A DNA stretch of 64,000 bases, from NCBI RefSeq assembly GCF_050402865.1, contig NZ_BAABMF010000010.1, positions 118,345 to 182,344 on the forward strand, in the 5' to 3' direction. Source of the DNA: Clostridium_AF sediminicola (GTDB lineage Bacteria > Bacillota > Clostridia > Clostridiales > Clostridiaceae). Both the position numbers and the translations under genes were made by a program. This document shows, piece by piece, positions 43,736-51,394 of this stretch. Every line of letters begins with the position of its first letter. The stretch's first letter is position 1. The notes below the pieces were generated by a model, which saw only the letters and a program-made list of their open reading frames with translations, had not been told where the DNA came from and did no database searches.

Positions 43736-44836
43736 TTAGTAATAATAATTAAAGTATAGTTCTTCTAAGGACTTATAGGTGGAGTTATAGCCAAAACACT
43801 GAGGTCCAACCATATTTAAAGCGTCTTTGGTTTTCCAAACTAAAGGGGAAGGAGTACCAATAACGGCAACTTGCATTCCTTTATATAAATCATTGTTACA
43901 AATAGGATTTAAAGTATCTAAATTAATCAAACTTATTAAATCAGGAACCATTACTGCTAATGAATTATTTTTATGAGCAATCAAGTTTTCGTTGTGAGAA
44001 AGAATTTGAAATATATCTTCTTTATTATTTTTTATACCTTTTAGTGTTATCGATTGCCAATTTTTATGATCTACTGAACCAATGTTCTCTACTTCTCCCA
44101 TAAATAATTCAATGCTTGCTCCGTAGATAGAATTTTTTGTGACTTTTATTAAATTACTTAAAATACTTTCATAAGTAGAGTATTCTGTAAATACTTTTCC
44201 TATACTATAAGCAAGACTTAGAGTCCTAGGTATTAATAGACGTTTTAAACTATTTCCTTTGGTTGGACAAGAAGCAAAAAAACCTATGTTTTCTTCTTGT
44301 CCTATTATACTTCTGATATTTAAATCTAATAAAAAATTATCTTTATCGTTGAATTGATAAATGTTTTCTCGGGCATTACAAACAATAAATGGTGATAAAG
44401 ATTTTTTTGTAAGGTTAAAAGTTGTCATTTGCAATTCTGGAAAGGCACGTCCAATGCTATCTCCATCAATATAGGGTATATCTAGGAGTAAAGAAATTAG
44501 AAGAGGGTATAAAACATTGCTTCCAGCACATTCTAGAGTAAACAAACCTTCTACTTTATTTTTTGTTATTGATTCTAATTTTTTTAATGCTATTATTCCT
44601 TCCTTTCCTGAACAAAAAAAATCATCTAGGATTTCTGGCGATCCAATCAGTCCAACTGATGCATATGTTTTATTATCATCTAAGTCATCAATATCAAGAA
44701 GTGGTAAAGTTTTGTTTTTGGAAAATAGTTCTTCTAGTAAAATTAAAATATTGTTTGTTTTTCCACCTCCCCCTGCACCTAAAAAAATACTACCTAAAAA
44801 AAGAGGCTTTACCCAATCATAATCAATATATTTCAT
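43736..44836 (-). CDS. DUF917 (S-methyl thiohydantoin desulfurase-type) protein, copy 1
   Basis: A 366-residue DUF917 protein with the glycine-rich FLGAGGGGKT near residue 20, FTLECAGSNVLYPL and DGDSIGRAFPELQMTTF, all shared with the copy at 48.2 kb. DUF917 genes occur beside hydantoinase-like ATPases; the family has been linked to desulfurisation of S-methyl thiohydantoin, but most members are untested. It stands between the sigma-54 activator and the degenerate HyuA-like gene, all leftward. AAAGGAG precedes the ATG. Confidence 0.85.
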   Translation of the reverse strand: MKYIDYDWVKPLFLGSIFLGAGGGGKTNNILILLEELFSKNKTLPLLDIDDLDDNKTYASVGLIGSPEILDDFFCSGKEGIIALKKLESITKNKVEGLFTLECAGSNVLYPLLISLLLDIPYIDGDSIGRAFPELQMTTFNLTKKSLSPFIVCNARENIYQFNDKDNFLLDLNIRSIIGQEENIGFFASCPTKGNSLKRLLIPRTLSLAYSIGKVFTEYSTYESILSNLIKVTKNSIYGASIELFMGEVENIGSVDHKNWQSITLKGIKNNKEDIFQILSHNENLIAHKNNSLAVMVPDLISLINLDTLNPICNNDLYKGMQVAVIGTPSPLVWKTKDALNMVGPQCFGYNSTYKSLEELYFNYYY

Positions 44837-44871
44837 AAATTTCTCCTTTTATAATGTTTAATCACTTTGTT

Positions 44872-46533
44872 TTATTTATTACTAGAAATCCATCTATAAA
44901 GAGTAGCTAGACTAATATTTAAGTGTTTAGCTAATTCTTTTTTACCTTCGGTATCTTTACCAAATTTTTTTATTAACTCTTTAAATTCTTCTCTTGAAGG
45001 TTTTTTAGATTTTTTTTGCTTATCAATTGTTGAAATTGAAGAGACCGTTGAATTAAGGGTTTTATTAATAGGTATAAACTGTTGGATATATGTTGGAAGA
45101 TCGTTAATATCAATTATTGATTTATTTGACATTGTAACACAATATTCAACTACATTTATTAATTCACGGATATTTCCTTGCCAAGGGTAATTTCTAAGAA
45201 AAGCTATTGTATCATAAGAAAATGACATAAAGTTTTTCTTTTGTAGAATGCAATATTTTTTAACGTAGTAAGTTAGTAAAAGTTCAACATCGTGATGTTT
45301 ACTATTTAAAGATGGTATATCTATTGGTATTACGTTTATTCTATAAAATAAATCTTCTCTAAATTCACCGTTTGCAATTTTATCTTCTAAGTTTCTATGT
45401 GTTGCACATAGTATTCTAACATCTATTGGGATTATCTTATTTCCGCCAACTGGCTCAACATATCTCTCTTGAAGAACTCTTAATAATTTTACTTGAATTG
45501 ATAGAGGCATGTCTCCAATCTCATCTAAGAACAAGGTTCCCGTATCGGCTAGTTCAAATTTACCCATTTTACCTTCTTTTTTTGCACCTGTAAAAGAACC
45601 GCCTTCATAACCGAAAAGTTCACTTTCTAGCAAGTTTTCAGGAATAGCGGCGCAATTTAATGCAATAAAAGGTTTGTGCTTTCTATGACTTAAATTGTGT
45701 ATTAATTTTGCATATTCTTCTTTACCAGTACCACTTTCTCCTCTTAACAATACAGTACTATCGGTAGTAGCAACTTGATTTATAATAAACATTACTTTAT
45801 TAATTTGAGGGTTTTTACCTATTATTCTATTAAAGCTAGTAATGTGAGTGTTTCGCAACTGAAATTTGTTATTGGTGATGTTTGGAGAATTAGTATATTT
45901 AACTTTACCAATAAGTTTATTTCCATAATAAAAATCTTTATTTAGTATATCTAAAGCTTTGTTTTTAGTTAATAAGTTTAAGTCAATTCCAGCTATATTC
46001 ATTGTGTCTGCTGCAGAATTTATATAAATCAAGTTAGTATTCTTATCGTATAACATTAGAGCATTTGATAGTCTATCTCCTATAAAGGCTGACGTTTGAC
46101 TATATAATGAGTTTAGTTCTTCAGTTTTTTCAACATTTAACAGAGCAGTAAAAGTATCTGATAAGGAAATAATCATTTCTAATAAATTTGAATCTATTTT
46201 TGAATAAAGATTATTTGTGGAATTGATATTTTCATCTGTGATAAATTGCCATAAAAGTCCTTCCTTTTTTTCTTCAAAAATAATTGGTATGAATACTTCC
46301 TCTAAAGTATAGCTTTTATTATTGAGTGTAATATTTTCTCTTTTTAATGTTGGGTGATACTGTAAAAGAGATTTTTTCCTTGAAGGTTTTTTCAAACTAG
46401 TAGATGAATCAAACTCAATCAAAAAATCTGATGAAATTGTTTTATGAATATTTTTTTCACTAAAATGAGAGATGCGACAATTTAGCCCATTAGCCATAGA
46501 AGTTAAGAATTTATATGGAGATACTTTTTTCAT
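44872..46533 (-). CDS. Sigma-54-dependent transcriptional activator (EBP 1)
   Basis: A 553-residue enhancer-binding protein. Residues 1-230 form a sensor region with a weak PAS-like segment (LMLYDKNTNLIYINSAAD). The central AAA+ domain (about 240-470) has Walker A GESGTGKE, FGYEGGSFTGAKK and Walker B TLFLDEIGD. The C-terminal helix-turn-helix is KELAKHLNISLATLYRWI. The sigma-54 contact loop is GSFTGA instead of GAFTGA. It is divergent from the permease operon, which has a sigma-54 promoter and a 14-bp dyad in the shared gap, so it most likely activates that operon in response to the permease substrate. Confidence 0.9.
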   Translation of the reverse strand: MKKVSPYKFLTSMANGLNCRISHFSEKNIHKTISSDFLIEFDSSTSLKKPSRKKSLLQYHPTLKRENITLNNKSYTLEEVFIPIIFEEKKEGLLWQFITDENINSTNNLYSKIDSNLLEMIISLSDTFTALLNVEKTEELNSLYSQTSAFIGDRLSNALMLYDKNTNLIYINSAADTMNIAGIDLNLLTKNKALDILNKDFYYGNKLIGKVKYTNSPNITNNKFQLRNTHITSFNRIIGKNPQINKVMFIINQVATTDSTVLLRGESGTGKEEYAKLIHNLSHRKHKPFIALNCAAIPENLLESELFGYEGGSFTGAKKEGKMGKFELADTGTLFLDEIGDMPLSIQVKLLRVLQERYVEPVGGNKIIPIDVRILCATHRNLEDKIANGEFREDLFYRINVIPIDIPSLNSKHHDVELLLTYYVKKYCILQKKNFMSFSYDTIAFLRNYPWQGNIRELINVVEYCVTMSNKSIIDINDLPTYIQQFIPINKTLNSTVSSISTIDKQKKSKKPSREEFKELIKKFGKDTEGKKELAKHLNISLATLYRWISSNK

Positions 46534-46559
46534 TTTTTATAATCCTTTCTCAAAAAATC

Positions 46560-46590
46560 TTATTCTCATTTTATCATAAAATGAGAATAA
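46560..46590. promoter_or_regulatory. Enhancer-like dyad for EBP 1
   Basis: TTATTCTCATTTTA and its exact complement flank 3 nt. It lies about 170 bp upstream of the sigma-54 promoter. Further ATGAGAA copies follow near 46597, 46606 and 46627. It also sits close to the EBP 1 start, so autoregulation is possible. Confidence 0.65.
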
Positions 46591-46745
46591 CAGGAAAATG
46601 AGAAATAATGAGAAAAGAAGAGAAGGTATGAGAAAGAGGTATATAAATTAAAATATAGGGAATTGAGTAGTTTGTAAAATATTATGTAGATGTAAAAAAT
46701 TTAGCAAAAAGAAGTGATTTTAGTAAATTAATTGTGTGTTTTTAT

Positions 46746-46761
46746 TGGCATGATAATTGCA
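46746..46761 (+). promoter_or_regulatory. Sigma-54 promoter of the permease-DUF917-HyuA operon
   Basis: TGGCATGATAATTGCA matches the -24/-12 consensus with correct spacing; the start codon is about 40 nt downstream. Confidence 0.88.
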
Positions 46762-46801
46762 ATTGTATTTTATGAATTTAAAATGATAGGGGATGAAAAA
46801 A

Positions 46802-48067
46802 ATGGAAGAAATTAATCAAAAATTAGTTTCGAAAAAAGATTCTAGTAGTATAGGGTCTGAGAAACGACAATCATGGGGTAGTATTGCTATGATTTGGACT
46901 GGGTCAATGATATGTGTATCTTCATTGATGACAGGAGGTCTTTTAGTTTCTGGATTAACTGTATTGCAGGCATTTGGGGCAGCTGCAATAGGGTACGGAA
47001 TAGTAGTATTATATATGTGTTTTCAAGGTATGCAGGCAGCTGATTTGGGATTACCAACGGTTAGCGCTGCAAATAGTGCTTTTGGAGAAGCGGGTTCTAG
47101 AATAATCATTTCATTTGCTTTAGGAGTAGCATGTTTGGGTTGGTTTGGCTTTCAAGCAAATGTATGTGGCTCTGCGTTTAGTGGTATCTTAGCTTCTTCG
47201 ATAGGAATTACTATTCCTGTATGGATATCATCATTGATTTGGGGATTTATAATGCTTATTACTGCAATATATGGTTTTAATGCACTAAAATATTTAAATT
47301 ATATTGCTGTTCCTGCATTAATATTAGCATCAATTTACGGAGTGTATGCAGTACTAACAAAGTATGGAACGGGAATTTTAGCAACTTATAAACCTGAACA
47401 ACCAATGAGTTTTCTTAGTGGAATAGCTTTAACAGTTGGTTCTTTCGCAGTTGGTGGTGTAATAGCTGGTGATTACTCAAGATATGCAAAAGATAGAGGT
47501 GACGTAATAAAATCTTCATTATTTGGAGTTGTACCAGCAGGAATTGCAATGATAACTATGGGAGCAATTATGAGTTTAGTATCAGGAACCTATGATATTA
47601 CGCTTGTATTTTCTGATTTAGGAATTCCAGCTTTAGGGTTAGTTACCCTTGTTTTGGCTACGTGGACTACAAATGCAGTTAACGCCTATTCTGGTGGGCT
47701 TGCTATTACAAAGCTATTTAAATTGGATGATTCAAAGAGAAGTATAGCTACAGGAATTGCTGGTGCTATTGGTACATTATTAGCAGTTGCAGGAATAATA
47801 AATTATTTTGTGAATTTTTTAATGATTTTAACAGCAGCAATTCCTCCAATAGCGGGAGTAATGATTGCTGATTATTGGATAGTAAAGAAAGGTAGGGCTG
47901 AAGAATTTTCTGTTAAATCAGGAATGAACTATATAGGGGTAATCTCTTGGTTTGCAGGAAGTATAGTTGCAATATTAATAAAAGCTGGTATTCAACCTAT
48001 AAATGGAATTTTGGTTTCAATGATTTTATATTATGTGCTTATAAAAATCACTTCAACAAATAAGTAG
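46802..48067 (+). CDS. NCS1 family permease (cytosine/allantoin type)
   Basis: A 421-residue transporter with 12 predicted membrane segments, of the nucleobase:cation symporter-1 family (CodB branch). It has WGSIAMIWTGSMICVSSLMTG at the start and AGDYSRYAKD in the middle, a family motif. Substrates of the family are cytosine, allantoin, hydantoins and related heterocycles. The next two genes (DUF917 and HyuA-like) suggest a hydantoin- or thiohydantoin-like substrate. The ATG at 46802 fits AGGGG better than the one nine bases upstream. Expression should depend on EBP 1. Confidence 0.87.
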   Translation: MEEINQKLVSKKDSSSIGSEKRQSWGSIAMIWTGSMICVSSLMTGGLLVSGLTVLQAFGAAAIGYGIVVLYMCFQGMQAADLGLPTVSAANSAFGEAGSRIIISFALGVACLGWFGFQANVCGSAFSGILASSIGITIPVWISSLIWGFIMLITAIYGFNALKYLNYIAVPALILASIYGVYAVLTKYGTGILATYKPEQPMSFLSGIALTVGSFAVGGVIAGDYSRYAKDRGDVIKSSLFGVVPAGIAMITMGAIMSLVSGTYDITLVFSDLGIPALGLVTLVLATWTTNAVNAYSGGLAITKLFKLDDSKRSIATGIAGAIGTLLAVAGIINYFVNFLMILTAAIPPIAGVMIADYWIVKKGRAEEFSVKSGMNYIGVISWFAGSIVAILIKAGIQPINGILVSMILYYVLIKITSTNK

Positions 48068-48078
48068 TTTATTATTTT

Positions 48079-48114
48079 AAAGTTGACAGTAAATCAACCT
48101 TTACTGTCAACTTT
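48079..48114 (+). repeat. Perfect 15-bp hairpin after the permease gene
   Basis: AAAGTTGACAGTAAA and its exact complement around a 6-nt loop, followed by further GTCAACTGTCAAC units up to 48140. No T tract. It could reduce or stabilise transcription into DUF917 copy 2, which has no promoter of its own that I can see. Confidence 0.65.
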
Positions 48115-48227
48115 ACACCGTCAACTGTCAACTAATTTGGTCAACAGCAGCTTAAAATATAAATTAATTAATATAGAAAAGAATTGTAAAATAACAAAAA
48201 AATCAGTGGATTGAGGGAGGAAATAGT

Positions 48228-49316
48228 ATGAGAAATTTAGATTCACAAGCAATAGAAGATATTGCTTTAGGGGCAGCACTTTTAGGTGCTGGAGGAGGAG
48301 GAGATCCTTATGTAGGGAAGCTTATGGCCCTCCAAAGTATAAAAAATTATGGCCCTGTAACAATGATAGATGTGGAAGAGGTTCCTGATGATGCACTAGT
48401 AGTACCTACTGCAATGATGGGTGCTCCATCAGTTTTGATAGAAAAAATAGCTAATGGCTCTGAATTTAAAAGAGCCTTTGAGGCAATGGAAAAATATTTT
48501 GGTAAAAAGATATATGCTACAATGCCAATTGAAGCAGGGGGCGTTAATTCCATGGTTCCTTTGGCAGTATCAGCTCAAATGAATGTGCCAATTATAGATG
48601 TTGATGGAATGGGGAGAGCTTTTCCAGAATTACAGATGGTAACTTATCATTTACATGGAATAACTTCAGGACCTATGGTAGTTACTGATGAAAAGGGAAA
48701 TGTTGCTATACTAGATACAATTAGCAATAAATGGTCTGAAAATATTGCAAGAGCTATGACTGTGGCTCAAGGTGGATCTGTTATGATTTGTATATATCCT
48801 ATGACAGGGAAACAATTAAAACAATGTGGTATAAGAAAAATTATGACTTATTCAGAAGAGATAGGTAAAGCTATAAGAGAATCTAGTAAATATGATATAC
48901 CACCGATTGAACAATTGTTGGATAAAATTAATGGATACCAGTTGTTTAAAGGAAAAATCACTGATGTACTAAGAGAAACTAAAAATGGTTTCAACTTTGG
49001 AACAGTAAAACTTAGTGGTGTAGCAGAATACAAGGGAGAAAGTTGTGAAGTTAATTTCCAAAATGAAAATTTAGTAGCAAAGAAAAATGGAGAAGTTGTC
49101 GCTACAACTCCAGATTTAGTGTGTTTAGTAGATTTAGAAAATATCACTCCTATAACTACTGATGCTCTTAAATACGGAAGACGTGTTCTTGTAGTAGGCT
49201 TAAAATGTGATGACCAATGGAGAACAGAAAAAGGTATAGAAACAGTAGGACCAAAATATTTTGGATATGATATTGATTATATTCCAATAGAAGAACGTGT
49301 GAGGGGAGCTGAATAG
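48228..49316 (+). CDS. DUF917 (S-methyl thiohydantoin desulfurase-type) protein, copy 2
   Basis: A 362-residue DUF917 protein with LGAGGGGDPYVGKL, TMPIEAGGVNSMVPL and DVDGMGRAFPELQMVTYH. It starts after GGGAGG and ends 1 nt before the HyuA-like gene, so the two are translated together and probably work as a pair. With the upstream permease it forms an uptake-and-conversion operon. The reaction is not established for this subfamily. Confidence 0.88.
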   Translation: MRNLDSQAIEDIALGAALLGAGGGGDPYVGKLMALQSIKNYGPVTMIDVEEVPDDALVVPTAMMGAPSVLIEKIANGSEFKRAFEAMEKYFGKKIYATMPIEAGGVNSMVPLAVSAQMNVPIIDVDGMGRAFPELQMVTYHLHGITSGPMVVTDEKGNVAILDTISNKWSENIARAMTVAQGGSVMICIYPMTGKQLKQCGIRKIMTYSEEIGKAIRESSKYDIPPIEQLLDKINGYQLFKGKITDVLRETKNGFNFGTVKLSGVAEYKGESCEVNFQNENLVAKKNGEVVATTPDLVCLVDLENITPITTDALKYGRRVLVVGLKCDDQWRTEKGIETVGPKYFGYDIDYIPIEERVRGAE

Positions 49317-49317
49317 T

Positions 49318-50877
49318 ATGATTTATAGATTAGGTGTTGATGTTGGTGGTACAAATACTGATGCAGTAATTATTGATGAAGGGTTAAATCTTATTGATAG
49401 TATAAAAGTGCCTACTACTGAGGATGTTAGTACTGGGATATTTAAGGCTATACATGCTGTTGTTGAAAAATCTGGAATAGAAAAAGATAAAATAAAATAT
49501 GCAATGCTTGGGACTACGCAATGTACCAATGCTATAGTAGAACGAAAGAAATTATGTAAAGTTGGAGTTATCAGATTAGGTTCACCTGCTACTCATTCAA
49601 TTGAGCCTATGGTTGATTGGCCTGAAGATTTAAGAAAAGCTGTAAGTGAAAATTTCTTTATTGTTAAAGGTGGATATGAATTTGATGGTAGAGAATTAAG
49701 TACCTTTGATGAAAATGAAATAAGAGAAGTAGCAAGAAAAATGAAAGGAAAAGTAGAAGCTATAGCAATATCATGTGTATTTTCTCCTGTAAGAGAGGAA
49801 CAGGAAATTATGACATCGAAAATCATCAAAGAGGAATTAGGAGATATTCCAGTTTCGATGTCTCACGAAGTTGCTAGTATGGGTTTACTTGAAAGGGAAA
49901 ATGCTACAATCTTAAATTCAGCTCTTATGAAAGTTGCTGAAACGGTTACAGAAGGATTTAGTACTGGTCTTAAAAGGGAAGGAGTAAAAAATGCTGAGAT
50001 ATACCTATGTCAGAATGATGGTACTTTGATGAGCGTTAATTACACAAAACGATTTCCTATTCTTACAGTTGCTTGTGGGCCAACTAATAGTATTAGAGGA
50101 GCATCCTTCTTGAGTAAAATGGAAAATGCAATAGTTTTAGATGTAGGAGGAACAACAACTGATATAGGAGTTATCGTGAATTCATTCCCTAGAGAATCAT
50201 CACTTGCAACTGATGTAGGTGGAGCCAGAACTAATTTTAGAATGCCTGATATTATTGCAATAGGTCTTGGTGGAGGTACAGTAATAAGAGAGCAAGATGG
50301 AATCATAAAGGTTGGACCTGAAAGCGTTGGATATAAGTTAACAGAGAAGGCATTGGTATTTGGCGGAGACACATTAACTGCATCTGATATAGCAGTTAGA
50401 TTAGGAATGACAGAAATAGGAGATAAATCAAAAGTAGAACATATTGATAAAGAGTTTGCAGAAAAAACAATGAATATTATGATGGAAATGATTGAGGAAG
50501 CTATCGATAAAATGAAACTTTCTGCAGAAGCTGTGCCGGTTGTTTTAGTTGGTGGTGGAGGTGTTATTGTAAAAGATAGATTAAAAGGTGTATCAGAAGT
50601 GATTAAGCCTGATAACTTTCCAGTTGCTAACGCTTTAGGATCTGCAATAGCTCAAGTAAGTGGAACCTTTGAGAGACTTTTTATTCTAGATTCCATTACT
50701 AGAGATATGGCTTTAAATGAAGCTAAAGAAGAAGCTATTACAATAGCTACAAATGCAGGAGCAGACCCTAATACTATAGAAATAGTTGAAGTAGAGGATG
50801 TACCATTGGCTTACCATCCTGGAAATGCTACAAGGATAAAAGTAAAAGCTGCTGGAAATCTAATGATTAAAGATTAA
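49318..50877 (+). CDS. Hydantoinase/oxoprolinase N-terminal domain (HyuA-like) ATPase
   Basis: A 519-residue ASKHA-fold protein with both phosphate motifs, GVDVGGTNTDAVI near the start and LDVGGTTTDIGVI in the middle, and the adenosine-side GLGGGTVI. It corresponds to HyuA or the first half of 5-oxoprolinase: ATP-dependent opening of a cyclic amide such as hydantoin or 5-oxoproline. A HyuB partner is absent; DUF917 takes its place in the operon. The ATG lies 1 nt after the DUF917 stop. Confidence 0.88.
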   Translation: MIYRLGVDVGGTNTDAVIIDEGLNLIDSIKVPTTEDVSTGIFKAIHAVVEKSGIEKDKIKYAMLGTTQCTNAIVERKKLCKVGVIRLGSPATHSIEPMVDWPEDLRKAVSENFFIVKGGYEFDGRELSTFDENEIREVARKMKGKVEAIAISCVFSPVREEQEIMTSKIIKEELGDIPVSMSHEVASMGLLERENATILNSALMKVAETVTEGFSTGLKREGVKNAEIYLCQNDGTLMSVNYTKRFPILTVACGPTNSIRGASFLSKMENAIVLDVGGTTTDIGVIVNSFPRESSLATDVGGARTNFRMPDIIAIGLGGGTVIREQDGIIKVGPESVGYKLTEKALVFGGDTLTASDIAVRLGMTEIGDKSKVEHIDKEFAEKTMNIMMEMIEEAIDKMKLSAEAVPVVLVGGGGVIVKDRLKGVSEVIKPDNFPVANALGSAIAQVSGTFERLFILDSITRDMALNEAKEEAITIATNAGADPNTIEIVEVEDVPLAYHPGNATRIKVKAAGNLMIKD

Positions 50878-50976
50878 AAGTAAAAATTTACAATTTATTA
50901 TTGACATATAAATAAAAAAAGGCTATTATGGTAAATGTAATTAAAATTAGTTGAATAGATAAAAGGAGGTAGGATT

Positions 50977-51123
50977 ATGAATAACATTAAAAGAGATACA
51001 AAAGCAACCATTAAACAAAATACTAATTTCTTTAAATTCAATGGTGTATCTATGCCTAGATTTAATGTTATGTCAAAAATTAAATATTGCAGCCCTACCT
51101 TACAGAAATTAACTAGGTTTTAA
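50977..51123 (+). CDS. 48-codon leader peptide of the ABC exporter operon
   Basis: A small basic frame with an excellent ribosome binding site (AAAGGAGG) 6 nt before its ATG; the product starts MNNIKRDTKATIKQ and ends TLQKLTRF. It has no membrane segment or signal. It lies ahead of two consecutive terminators and a heterodimeric ABC exporter, the layout of bmrB-bmrC-bmrD in B. subtilis, where ribosome stalling on the leader peptide allows readthrough when translation inhibitors are present. A secreted-peptide precursor exported by the ABC proteins is the alternative. Confidence 0.65.
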   Translation: MNNIKRDTKATIKQNTNFFKFNGVSMPRFNVMSKIKYCSPTLQKLTRF

Positions 51124-51176
51124 TGATTCAACTTTGTAGTAAATATTTTGTTAAACCTAATAAAAAGATAATCTGT

Positions 51177-51206
51177 CATGGGCTGTTTAGCTCATGGCTT
51201 TTTTAT
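51177..51206 (+). terminator. First terminator in the exporter leader
   Basis: CATGGGCT and AGCTCATG (one wobble) around GTTT, followed by six T residues, 54 nt after the leader peptide stop. Confidence 0.8.
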
Positions 51207-51244
51207 AATTATTAATTACAGTAAAAATTAATATTTATATCTCT

Positions 51245-51273
51245 AAAACCATGGGTAAACCCATGGTTTTTTT
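51245..51273 (+). terminator. Second terminator in the exporter leader
   Basis: AAAACCATGGGT and ACCCATGGTTTT are perfectly complementary around two bases, followed by T residues. Its CATGGG core also occurs in the first terminator, so the two could exchange partners. Confidence 0.85.
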
Positions 51274-51312
51274 GTTTATAAAAATAAAAAGTTTAATAAA
51301 GGGGGAATATTT

Positions 51313-51351
51313 ATGATTAAAAATTATTTTCTAGGAGTTAAAGAAAGTTAA
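51313..51351 (+). CDS. 12-codon frame between terminator and exporter
   Basis: ATG after AAAGGGGG encodes MIKNYFLGVKES and stops 43 nt before the exporter start. It is too short to assign; the strong site suggests it is translated, perhaps as a second leader. Confidence 0.35.
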   Translation: MIKNYFLGVKES

Positions 51352-51394
51352 ATTTTAATGAATTATATGACAACATAGAAAAGGAGGTTTTAAC

